64,000 nucleotides of DNA from an uncultured Clostridia bacterium (GTDB taxonomy: Bacteria; Bacillota; Clostridia; TANB77; CAG-508). Positions 28,410 through 36,876 of the stretch are shown here, one piece after another. The stretch's first letter is position 1. Every line of letters begins with the position of its first letter. The stretch covers positions 122,204-186,203 of the forward strand of contig CALYAM010000001.1 of NCBI GenBank assembly GCA_944393565.1. The letters are read 5' to 3'. The position numbers and the translations under genes were made by a program. The notes under the pieces were generated by a model. The model was given only the letters and a program-made list of their open reading frames with translations, was not told where the DNA came from and searched no databases.

Positions 28410-29987
28410 ATGCTAAAAACATTTGTTACTTCCTTTAAGTTACAAAATACATATAGAACAAACAGTATTATATATTCTATAAAACAATTACCTTTAATAA
28501 AAAGAATACTACCAAATAGGTTATACAGTAGTAAAGGATTAAAGACATTTGCTGGTATTATCAGTATTCTGTGGGAGATAATAAGTATATTCATAGGAAA
28601 AATTATTTATATTGCAGCAATGATATTTGGTGTAATGTCTTGGTATAAAACAAATCAAGCAGATACATTTATACATCTATTTACATTCTTGACTTTGGCA
28701 GGTGGAGTTTTAAATACATATATGCTAAATCCAACAAAAGACAAATATTATGCAATTATTTTAATGAATATAAACGCAAGAGAATATGGGCTTTCTAATT
28801 ATTATTATCAATTGTTAAAATTAATAATTGGATTTTTGCCATTTACGATTCTTTTTGGATGGATGCTAGGTGTTCCTTTGTGGGTGCAAATATTATTACC
28901 ATTTTATATTTTAGTAACAAAATTAATTGTGATGAATTATATATTATACAAATTTAAAAAGAACAAAAAAGCAATTAGTGAAAACCTACCAACAAAATTT
29001 GTATGGAGTTTTGTTGGGGCATGTTTATTACTGGCTTATGGATTACCCTTTTTAGGAATTGTAATAAATAGTACAATTTTCTTATTTGTTTCTATAATTG
29101 CAATATTGCTTGGAATATATAGTTTAATAAAAATACATAATTTTAAAGAGTACAGAAAAATGTATAAACAAATTTTAACAGAATCTAATGTATATATGCA
29201 AGAAAAAGCAAATGGAACACAAGCTATGAAAGATAATAGCTTAAAACAAATAGAATTAGATGCAAAATATACTAGCAATAAAACAGGATTTGCATATTTC
29301 CACGATTTATTTGCAAAAAGACATAAAAAAATATTAACAGAAGCAGCAAAGAAACAATCAGCTGTTATATTAGTAATAATTACAGCAATGATTATTGGAA
29401 TAACAATAAATGACAGTTTTAAAACTAAAACAAATGAATTTTTACTTATATATTTGCCATATTTTGTATTTATAATGTACCTAATAAATAGAAGTTCATC
29501 AGTTACACAAGCAATGTTCATGAACTGCGACCATAGTATGCTAACATATAGGATATATAGAACTCCAAAAGTTATACTAGGTATTTTTAAAGAAAGATTA
29601 AAAACATTGATAACAATAAACTTAATGCCAGCAGTCTTAATTGGTGGAGGTTTAGCATTATTATTATACTTATCTGGTGGTACAGATAACCCAATTAATT
29701 ATGTAATACTATTTATATCAATTATAGCAATGAGTATATTCTTTTCGGTTCATTATTTAGTGATGTATTATTTATTACAACCATATAATGTGAGTACAGA
29801 AATGAAAAGTAGCACATACAAAGTTGTGCAATGGTTAACTTATATTGTTAGTTGGTATATGATCCAAATAAAGATGCCGACATTTGGCTTTGGAATTACA
29901 ACAATAGTATTTTGTATAGCATATAGCTTGATTTCACTATTTTTAGCATATAAATATGCACCTAAAACATTTAAGTTAAGAATATAA
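28410..29987 (+). CDS. ABC transporter permease (multispanning)
   Basis: 525 residues with about ten to twelve hydrophobic segments in two blocks separated by a Lys-rich cytoplasmic loop (about residues 255-310). It has no signal peptide or FtsX-type extracellular domain. Two bases separate it from the ATPase gene, and AAAGGAGG precedes its ATG inside the ATPase 3' end. No named family is evident to me. Confidence 0.8.
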   Translation: MLKTFVTSFKLQNTYRTNSIIYSIKQLPLIKRILPNRLYSSKGLKTFAGIISILWEIISIFIGKIIYIAAMIFGVMSWYKTNQADTFIHLFTFLTLAGGVLNTYMLNPTKDKYYAIILMNINAREYGLSNYYYQLLKLIIGFLPFTILFGWMLGVPLWVQILLPFYILVTKLIVMNYILYKFKKNKKAISENLPTKFVWSFVGACLLLAYGLPFLGIVINSTIFLFVSIIAILLGIYSLIKIHNFKEYRKMYKQILTESNVYMQEKANGTQAMKDNSLKQIELDAKYTSNKTGFAYFHDLFAKRHKKILTEAAKKQSAVILVIITAMIIGITINDSFKTKTNEFLLIYLPYFVFIMYLINRSSSVTQAMFMNCDHSMLTYRIYRTPKVILGIFKERLKTLITINLMPAVLIGGGLALLLYLSGGTDNPINYVILFISIIAMSIFFSVHYLVMYYLLQPYNVSTEMKSSTYKVVQWLTYIVSWYMIQIKMPTFGFGITTIVFCIAYSLISLFLAYKYAPKTFKLRI

Positions 29988-30110
29988 AAGAATTAGTGAG
30001 TGCTATTATTGATAATTGTTCTTATTTATGATAATATTCAAAAAGAAATTATATTTGAAAGTAAGCAACACATGTAAAATAATAAACTAATAAAAGACAT
30101 TTTAGTATAG

Positions 30111-30212
30111 TGATTAATAATTATAGCTCTCCTAATTGCAGTATCTGGAATTGTAATATTTGCGGGAACAATAACACAGTTCTTTGGATTTAGATATAAT
30201 AGCTTTCAATAA
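30111..30212 (+). pseudogene. Fragment of a small membrane protein
   Basis: An open stretch of about 33 codons lacking a start, encoding a hydrophobic helix and then FFGFRYNSFQ before a stop. The composition looks like the C-terminus of a small membrane protein that lost its 5' end. It could be chance. Confidence 0.3.
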
Positions 30213-30250
30213 AGATATTGGGAAAAGGAAATAAGATAGGAGAATTTGTT

Positions 30251-30790
30251 ATGATATACAAATACAAATATCAAACACCAAATGATTTTTCAAATATATT
30301 AATGAATAGTGATGGCAAAACTTTGACAGGTTTATGGTTTGAAGGAACAAGAGATTCTTCAAAACACGAAACAAATTGTGAAGAAAAAGAAATTCCAATA
30401 TTCAAAGAAACAAGCAAATGGCTTGATATATATTTTAGTGGAAAAGAGCCCAATTTTACACCAGAATATAAAATAAATAATTTAACACCATTTAGAAAAG
30501 AAGTAGTAGATATAATGAATAATATACCATTTGGAAAAACTTTAACATATAATGACATATCTAAAATAATTGAAAAGAATAGAAGGATAAAAAGAATGTC
30601 TGGCCAAGCAGTTGGAGGGGCTGTAGGATGGAATCCAATATGTATTATTATTCCCTGCCATAGAGTTGTTGGAACAAATGGAAGCTTAACAGGTTATGGT
30701 GGAGGAATAAAAAATAAAGTAGAATTATTAAAACTAGAAGGAAATGATATGAGCAAATTTTTCATTCCTAAAAGAGGCACAGCATTATGA
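30251..30790 (+). CDS. ogt: Methylated-DNA-[protein]-cysteine S-methyltransferase
   Basis: Repairs O6-alkylguanine by transfer to its own Cys. The start at 30251 follows AGGAG. 179 residues contain the acceptor motif PCHRV (IIIPCHRVVGTNG) and the Asn-hinge/helix region GQAVGGAVGWNP. The stop overlaps the ATG of the next gene, a second alkylation-repair enzyme. Confidence 0.95.
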   Translation: MIYKYKYQTPNDFSNILMNSDGKTLTGLWFEGTRDSSKHETNCEEKEIPIFKETSKWLDIYFSGKEPNFTPEYKINNLTPFRKEVVDIMNNIPFGKTLTYNDISKIIEKNRRIKRMSGQAVGGAVGWNPICIIIPCHRVVGTNGSLTGYGGGIKNKVELLKLEGNDMSKFFIPKRGTAL

Positions 30791-31548
30791 AAAGGTGTAA
30801 ATGGTGTAATTTAAAAAATAAATTATATGTAAAATATCATGATGAAGAATGGTGTAAATTAAATTTAGATGATAAATACTTATTTGAAATGCTAATTTTA
30901 GAGTCTTTTCAAGCAGGGCTTTCTTGGGAGTGTGTGCTAAATAAAAGAGAAAGTTTTAGAAAAGCATTTGATAACTTTGACATAAATAAAATTTGCAATT
31001 ATGATGATAATAAGATACAAGAATTATTGGATAACAAAAATATCATAAGAAATAAATCAAAAATAAAAGCAGTCATAAATAATAGTAAAATTTTCAAAAA
31101 CATACAAAATGAATATAGCTCTTTTCATAACTACTTAAATACATTTAGAAAAAACACCATTATTTATGAAACAGATAAAACTACAAACGAGCTATCAGAT
31201 ACAATTTCAAAGGATTTACAAAAAAGAGGAATGAAATTTGTAGGTAGTACAATAATTTATTCGTATTTACAAGCAATAGGGATTATATATTCACACGATG
31301 AAGAATGTTTTTTATATAAAAAAGGAGAATGCCATATGCAAAATGAGACAAATATGGAAATAAAAATAATAGTAGAAAACTGTCCACAAAATCACAAATG
31401 CCCAGCTGTAAAAATTTGTCCAACAGGTGCACTGTCACAAAACGGTTTTGAAGCCCCAAAAATTAATTATAGCAAATGTATAAAATGTGGCAAATGCTCA
31501 AGCTTTTGTCCACGAAAAGCATTGGTATTAGATAAAAAGAACAAGTAA
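30787..31548 (+). CDS. tag: DNA-3-methyladenine glycosylase I fused to a ferredoxin-like domain
   Basis: Residues 1-183 are a Tag glycosylase: CKWC near the N-terminus, YHDEEW, the catalytic ESFQAGLSWE segment and the C-terminal HDEEC zinc ligands. The same frame runs on without a stop into a ~70-residue domain with CPQNHKCPAVKICPTGAL and CIKCGKCSSFCPRKAL, an iron-sulfur ferredoxin pattern. An AAAGGAG lies 15 bases before an internal ATG at 31336, so a free ferredoxin may also be made. Tag removes 3-methyladenine. The role of the cluster here is unknown. Confidence 0.9.
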   Translation: MKRCKWCNLKNKLYVKYHDEEWCKLNLDDKYLFEMLILESFQAGLSWECVLNKRESFRKAFDNFDINKICNYDDNKIQELLDNKNIIRNKSKIKAVINNSKIFKNIQNEYSSFHNYLNTFRKNTIIYETDKTTNELSDTISKDLQKRGMKFVGSTIIYSYLQAIGIIYSHDEECFLYKKGECHMQNETNMEIKIIVENCPQNHKCPAVKICPTGALSQNGFEAPKINYSKCIKCGKCSSFCPRKALVLDKKNK

Positions 31549-31606
31549 ATTTGGTTATATTAAACATATTAAATATATTAAATTTTATAATGAAAGGATG
31601 GTAAAT

Positions 31607-32479
31607 ATGGAAAAAGCAAAGGTATATTTTACGAATAAAATATCACAAGAAAGTCTGGTAAATATGTACGAAAAGTTAGGTGTACAATTAAGTGGAAATG
31701 TTGCTGTTAAACTTCACTCAGGAGAACATGGAAACAAAAACTATTTAAAACCTGAATTTGTAGAGAAACTTGTAAAAAGAGTTAATGGAACTGTTGTAGA
31801 ATGTAATACAGCATATGAAGGACAAAGAAATACAACAGAAAAACACAAAAAATTAATGGATGAACATGAATGGACAAAATATTTTAATGTAGATATTATG
31901 GACGCTGAAGGACCAGATTTAGAACTTGACATACCAAATGGGATTCAAATTAAAAAGAATTTTGTAGGAAAAAATTTAGCAAATTATAATTCAATGCTTG
32001 TACTTTCGCATTTTAAAGGCCATGCTATGGGAGGCTTTGGAGGCGCACTTAAACAGTTATCAATTGGTTGCGCTTCTTCTTATGGAAAAGCTTATATTCA
32101 TGGAGCAGGAACTGTAAAAGGAAATATTTTTGGAACAGACCAAATACAATTTGTAGTATCAATGGGGGATGCAGCAAGTAGTGTTCATAAATACTTTAAT
32201 GGAAATATAGTATATATAAATGCAATGGTAAATATATCTCGCGATTGTGATTGCGATGGAAATGCTTCAGCGCCTTGTATGAAAGATATAGGAATTCTGG
32301 CAAGTACAGACCCTGTTGCAATAGACAAAGCATGCCTTGACCTAGTGTATAATTCAAATGATCCTGGAAAAGAAACACTAATAAAGAGAATTGAAGAAAA
32401 GAAAGCAATATATATCATAGAAACGGCCGAAAAACTAGGCACAGGTTCAAGTAAGTATGAACTAATAAATGTTTATTAA
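31607..32479 (+). CDS. DUF362 domain protein
   Basis: About 290 residues. The central part VLSHFKGHAMGGFGGALKQL and IGCASSYGK, then DCDCDGNASAPCMKDIGI with four Cys, are typical of DUF362 proteins, often annotated with iron-sulfur centres. The function is unknown. ATG 31607 is preferred to 31598 because the ribosome site GAAAGGA abuts the latter. It ends before a convergent terminator shared with the Crp-like gene. Confidence 0.85.
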   Translation: MEKAKVYFTNKISQESLVNMYEKLGVQLSGNVAVKLHSGEHGNKNYLKPEFVEKLVKRVNGTVVECNTAYEGQRNTTEKHKKLMDEHEWTKYFNVDIMDAEGPDLELDIPNGIQIKKNFVGKNLANYNSMLVLSHFKGHAMGGFGGALKQLSIGCASSYGKAYIHGAGTVKGNIFGTDQIQFVVSMGDAASSVHKYFNGNIVYINAMVNISRDCDCDGNASAPCMKDIGILASTDPVAIDKACLDLVYNSNDPGKETLIKRIEEKKAIYIIETAEKLGTGSSKYELINVY

Positions 32480-32484
32480 AGAAA

Positions 32485-32511
32485 CAGCCCATTTATAAAT
32501 TAAATGGGCTG
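32485..32511. terminator. Convergent terminator between DUF362 and crp-like genes
   Basis: A perfect 11-bp stem with a five-base loop, lying between two 3' ends. Confidence 0.75.
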
Positions 32512-32523
32512 AAATATTTTAAA

Positions 32524-33180
32524 CTAGAAATCTAAATTGATATTATTGTTTTTATAAAGTAAAGTTATTTTTCGGTTTTTTATTTCTATAAAACGTTCTT
32601 CTCTTAAATGTTTTAGCTCTCTAAACATTGCTGAACGATTAACTGAAATGTAATCTGCTAAGTCTTTTAATGAAAATGGCAAATATATATATTTTAAGTT
32701 GCTCTTTTTGTATTCTAACTCAAAATATCTCAATAATTTATTACGAATTTGTTTTTCTTCTAATACTTTTATTCTTTCATTTGTTTTTTTGTATTTTATA
32801 TTAACAATATTAAATAAATTTTGCAGAAATACATTAAAATATGGATATTTTACATTATCAGGTTTTATTAATTCATTATAATTAAATACTAAAATCTGAG
32901 AATCCTGCTTAGAAATTATTTCACAATTTCCTATATATATTGCAGAAATATTTGTTCCAAAAACTCCATATTTATCTAAAGTTTCTAAAACAACTGTGTC
33001 TCCATTATATTCAATATTAATAATTTGGAGACAGCCTTCTAACACTATACCAATAATGTTAGTATTATTTATAGTAGATAATATCTGCTCGTTTTTTTTA
33101 AAATTATAAACATGAACTTCTAACAAATCATACAATTTGGACATCTGAAGATTAGACAAGCCATCAAAAGGATAAGTCAT
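32524..33180 (-). CDS. Crp/Fnr-family transcriptional regulator
   Basis: 218 residues from the ATG at 33180, which has GGTGG upstream. The N-terminal cupin-like half (about 1-120) is a cyclic-nucleotide-type sensor fold. The C-terminal winged helix reads SLKDLADYISVNRSAMFREL. No Fnr-type Cys cluster is present. It is divergent from nrdD, and an 18-base palindrome lies between them, so it may regulate itself and the anaerobic ribonucleotide reductase. Confidence 0.85.
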   Translation of the reverse strand: MTYPFDGLSNLQMSKLYDLLEVHVYNFKKNEQILSTINNTNIIGIVLEGCLQIINIEYNGDTVVLETLDKYGVFGTNISAIYIGNCEIISKQDSQILVFNYNELIKPDNVKYPYFNVFLQNLFNIVNIKYKKTNERIKVLEEKQIRNKLLRYFELEYKKSNLKYIYLPFSLKDLADYISVNRSAMFRELKHLREERFIEIKNRKITLLYKNNNINLDF

Positions 33181-33216
33181 AAAAACCACCAAAAAAATTT
33201 TAACAAAAATATAAAG

Positions 33217-33234
33217 AAGTTGCAAGTGCAACTT
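33217..33234. promoter_or_regulatory. 18-base palindrome between crp-like gene and nrdD
   Basis: AAGTTGCA, two bases, TGCAACTT: a perfect dyad in the divergent promoter region. Size and symmetry fit a Crp/Fnr dimer site. Binding by the adjacent regulator is inference. Confidence 0.55.
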
Positions 33235-33289
33235 GTATGTATTTTAAATTATTAATAAAATTTATTCAATAACAAAGGAGGAATGTGTA

Positions 33290-35482
33290 ATGAAAATAGT
33301 AAAAAGAGATGGCCATATTGTAGATTATGATCCTGAAAAAATTAGAATTGCAATTGGAAAAGCAAATAATGAGGTAAAATTAAAAGAAAAAGTTTCAGAA
33401 GAGCAAATTGAAGAAATTATTAAATACATTGAAGACTTAAACAAAAAAAGATTTTTGGTAGAAGATATTCAAGACATAATAGAAGAAAAGCTGATGGAGT
33501 TTGATAAATATCAGCTTGCAAAAAAATATATTACATATAGATATACAAGAGAACTTGTAAGAAAAGCAAACACAACAGACCAAACAATTAAAGAATTAAT
33601 TGATGGTGAAAATGAATATTGGAATAATGAGAATTCAAACAAGAATGCAGCAATTGTAACAACACAGAGGGACTATTTAGCAGGAATAACAAGTACAGAT
33701 ATTACAAGGAGATTTTTACTACCAGAAGATATAGTAAAAGCACATGACGAGGGAATTATACATTTCCATGATGCAGATTACTTTGCACAAAATGCACTAC
33801 ATAATTGTGAATTAATAAATTTAGAGGATATGCTACAAAATGGAACAATAATAAATGGAGTAATGATAGAAAAACCTCACAGATTTATAACAGCAGCAAC
33901 AATCACTACACAAATTATATTAGCTGTAACATCATCAAGCTATGGAGGAGCAACTGTTTCACTTTCACATTTAGCACCTTTTGTAAGATATAGCTATGAA
34001 AAATATTATAAAAAATATAAAGAGCGCAAGTTAACAGAAGAAGAATGTAAGAAATTTGCAACAGAAGATACAAAAAAAGAGATTGAAGACGGAGTACAAA
34101 CATTTAATTATCAAGTAAATTCAATGACAAATACAAATGGACAAGCCCCATTTTTATCGGTTAATATGTATTTAGGTGAAGCGGGAGAATACAAAGAAGA
34201 ATTGGCTATGATAATAGAAGAGTTTTTGAAACAAAGGATGTTAGGATTTAAAAATGAGAAAGGCGTATACATAACACCTGCGTTTCCAAAGCTATTGTAT
34301 GTGTTAGAAGAAGACAATATACATGAAAATAGTAAATATTGGTATTTAACTAAACTTGCAGCTGAATGTACAACCAAAAGAATGGTTCCAGACTATATTT
34401 CTGAAAAAATAATGAAAGAACTTAAGAAAAATGAAAGAGGAGATGGAGAATGCTACCCATGCATGGGATGTCGCTCATTCTTAACGCCAGACAGAACAAT
34501 GAGCCTTGGAAACATTGCTAAAGCTAAAAATTATGTAGAAGGAAAAGGAAAGTACTATGGCAGATTTAATCAAGGAGTTGTTACAATAAATCTACCAGAT
34601 GTAGCACTATCTTCTAAAAAAGATATAAAAAAATTTTGGGAAATATTTGATGAAAGACTGGAATTATGCCACAGAGCACTACAAATAAGGCATAAGAGGT
34701 TAAGCAATGCAACAAGTGATGTAGCCCCTATTTTATGGCAACATGGCGCACTTGCTAGACTAGAAAAAGGAGAATCAATACATGAATTATTACACCATGG
34801 TTATTCTACTATTTCATTGGGGTATGCAGGATTATATGAATGTGTAAAATATATGACAGGACATTCACACACAGACAATGGAGAAGGTAAGGAGTTTGGT
34901 TTAAAAATAATGCAACACTTAAATGATGCAACAGCAAAATGGAAAAAAGAAGAAGATATAGACTATTCTGTTTATGGCTCACCAATAGAATCTACAACAT
35001 ATAAATTTGCAAAGTGCCTAAAAGAAAGATTTGGGACAATTAAAGGTATTACTGATAGAAACTACATTACAAATTCTTACCATGTACCAGTATTTGAAGA
35101 AATTGATGCATTTTCTAAACTAAAATTAGAAAGTGAATTTCAAAAACTAAGTCCAGGAGGAGCAATTTCATATATAGAAACACCTAATTTACAAAACAAT
35201 CTAGATGCAGTAATAGAGGTTATACAATTTATTTATGATAATATTATGTATGCAGAATTAAACACAAAATCTGACTATTGCCAAAAATGTGGTTACACTG
35301 GAGAAATATTAATAGATGAAAATTTAGAATGGTATTGTCCAAATTGTGGTAACAAAGATCACAATACACTTAATGTAGCAAGAAGAACATGTGGCTATAT
35401 TGGAACAAATTTTTGGAACAAAGGAAGAACTCAAGAAATAAAAGAAAGAGTATTACACTTAGATAATAAGGAGGTGCATTAA
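33290..35482 (+). CDS. nrdD: Anaerobic ribonucleoside-triphosphate reductase
   Basis: A glycyl-radical enzyme that reduces NTPs to dNTPs without oxygen. 730 residues: an N-terminal ATP-cone (KIVKRDGHIVDYDPEKI), the barrel with HFHDADYF and CYPCMGCRSFL, a C-terminal zinc ribbon (YCQKCG, YCPNCG) and the radical loop RRTCGYIG. AAAGGAGG ribosome site. It is coupled to nrdG. Confidence 0.97.
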   Translation: MKIVKRDGHIVDYDPEKIRIAIGKANNEVKLKEKVSEEQIEEIIKYIEDLNKKRFLVEDIQDIIEEKLMEFDKYQLAKKYITYRYTRELVRKANTTDQTIKELIDGENEYWNNENSNKNAAIVTTQRDYLAGITSTDITRRFLLPEDIVKAHDEGIIHFHDADYFAQNALHNCELINLEDMLQNGTIINGVMIEKPHRFITAATITTQIILAVTSSSYGGATVSLSHLAPFVRYSYEKYYKKYKERKLTEEECKKFATEDTKKEIEDGVQTFNYQVNSMTNTNGQAPFLSVNMYLGEAGEYKEELAMIIEEFLKQRMLGFKNEKGVYITPAFPKLLYVLEEDNIHENSKYWYLTKLAAECTTKRMVPDYISEKIMKELKKNERGDGECYPCMGCRSFLTPDRTMSLGNIAKAKNYVEGKGKYYGRFNQGVVTINLPDVALSSKKDIKKFWEIFDERLELCHRALQIRHKRLSNATSDVAPILWQHGALARLEKGESIHELLHHGYSTISLGYAGLYECVKYMTGHSHTDNGEGKEFGLKIMQHLNDATAKWKKEEDIDYSVYGSPIESTTYKFAKCLKERFGTIKGITDRNYITNSYHVPVFEEIDAFSKLKLESEFQKLSPGGAISYIETPNLQNNLDAVIEVIQFIYDNIMYAELNTKSDYCQKCGYTGEILIDENLEWYCPNCGNKDHNTLNVARRTCGYIGTNFWNKGRTQEIKERVLHLDNKEVH

Positions 35483-35483
35483 G

Positions 35484-35975
35484 ATAAGATATAATGTTAT
35501 AAGGCAAATGGATATATCAAACGGACCAGGAGTTAGAGTATCAATATTTATGCAAGGCTGTACATTTCATTGTAAAAATTGTTTTAATCCAGAAACATGG
35601 GATTTTGAAGGAGGAAAAGAATTTACAGACCAAACAATTGAAGAAGTACTAAACTTATGTAATAAAGATCATATTAAAGGCTTGTCAATATTAGGTGGAG
35701 AGCCTATGCACCCTAATAACATAGATGGAACAGAGAAATTAGCAAAAGCATTTAAACAAAGATTTCCAGACAAAAGTATATGGGTATGGTCAGGATTTAA
35801 ATTTGATGAGGATTTAAAAGACAAAGATGTTCTTAAATATATAGATGTATTAGTGGATGGTACGTATAAAGAAGAATTACATAATCCAATCCTCAAATGG
35901 AAAGGATCATCAAATCAAAGAGTTATAGATGTTCAAAACAGTTTAGCACAAGGGAAGATTATATTAATAGAATGA
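35484..35975 (+). CDS. nrdG: Anaerobic ribonucleotide reductase activating protein
   Basis: A radical SAM enzyme that installs the glycyl radical on NrdD. The first ATG in frame is 35508 but lacks a good ribosome site. The frame is open upstream, AAGGAGG lies at 35468-35474, and starting at an ATA (35484) gives RYNVIRQMDISNGPG, which equals the E. coli NrdG N-terminus in length. An ATT at 35478 is another option. The cluster motif is CTFHCKNC, followed by FNPETWDF and LSILGGEP. About 163 residues. Confidence 0.88.
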   Translation: MRYNVIRQMDISNGPGVRVSIFMQGCTFHCKNCFNPETWDFEGGKEFTDQTIEEVLNLCNKDHIKGLSILGGEPMHPNNIDGTEKLAKAFKQRFPDKSIWVWSGFKFDEDLKDKDVLKYIDVLVDGTYKEELHNPILKWKGSSNQRVIDVQNSLAQGKIILIE

Positions 35976-35976
35976 T

Positions 35977-36017
35977 AAAAAAAACACGGATATTAAAAAT
36001 AGTATCTGTGTTTTTTT
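35977..36017. terminator. Terminator between nrdG and hlyIII
   Basis: A-run, ACACGGATA stem pairing with TATCTGTGT, then a T-run. It serves both converging genes. Confidence 0.8.
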
Positions 36018-36037
36018 ATAGCAGACTATAAACTTTC

Positions 36038-36712
36038 TTACATTACAAACAATAAAATACAAAGAAAATGTAATAAACTAGCAAAAAAAATACAAACATG
36101 AAAAACAGAATGCATCCATTTTATTTTCTTACCTAGACCATATAAAATTGCACCAATTGTATAAATAATTCCACCAGTTAGTAACAAAGCAAATCCAACA
36201 TTTGTAAGTAAAGATGGAAGAATTGTAATTTTAAATAAAATACACCAGCCCATTAAAAGATAACAAATCATAGACAATATTTTAAAGCGCTTCAAATCAA
36301 TAGAGTTTAAGATTATTCCTAAAATAGCGGAAAACCATATTACACTAAATACAATCCATCCAGTCATTATGTCATATTGCCTTAAAGTACAAAGGCAAAA
36401 AGGAGTATATGAACCAGCTATTAACAAGAAAATAGAACAGTGGTCAATTACTTGAAAAACTTTTTTAGCTTTTAGCTTTGGGCTAAGGCCATGGTAAATG
36501 CTAGACATACAGTAGAGAATTAGCATTGAAACGCCATAAATAATGCCACTTACAATTCCATATACATTATGATGACTAGCTGCAGCAATTGGAAGTAATA
36601 CAATAGCAACAATACCTAAAATACCCCCTAAAATATGTGAAACCATATTAAAAATTTCTTCTCCCTTTGTATAAGACGGGAGTACTCTATTATCTAATTT
36701 AATTCTTTTCAA
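36038..36712 (-). CDS. Hemolysin III family membrane protein
   Basis: A seven-helix protein of the YqfA/PAQR-like hemolysin III group. A TTG at 36712 preceded by AGGAGG is the likely start, giving about 224 residues beginning LKRIKLDN. The family motifs GEEIFNMVSHILGG, SSIYHGLSP and DHCSIFLLIAGSYTPF and the C-terminal HSVFHVCI are present. The His and Asp residues resemble the PAQR metal site. The physiological role in bacteria is unclear. Confidence 0.88.
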   Translation of the reverse strand: MKRIKLDNRVLPSYTKGEEIFNMVSHILGGILGIVAIVLLPIAAASHHNVYGIVSGIIYGVSMLILYCMSSIYHGLSPKLKAKKVFQVIDHCSIFLLIAGSYTPFCLCTLRQYDIMTGWIVFSVIWFSAILGIILNSIDLKRFKILSMICYLLMGWCILFKITILPSLLTNVGFALLLTGGIIYTIGAILYGLGKKIKWMHSVFHVCIFFASLLHFLCILLFVM

Positions 36713-36817
36713 CTGATAACCTCCTATTTTATAAAAAGATATCATATTACAAAAGAAAAGTAAAGCTAAATAGTTTGACAAAAAATACTAAAAAACAATG
36801 TGCCTAATGCTTTTTTC

Positions 36818-36846
36818 TTGGCAAAAAACTTTTTATATGATATGAT
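36818..36846 (+). promoter_or_regulatory. Promoter for polA
   Basis: TTGGCA, a 17-base spacer and TATGAT, about 30 bases before the TTG start. Confidence 0.55.
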
Positions 36847-36876
36847 AATACAAGTAAAAAACAAGGAGGAAAGTTA

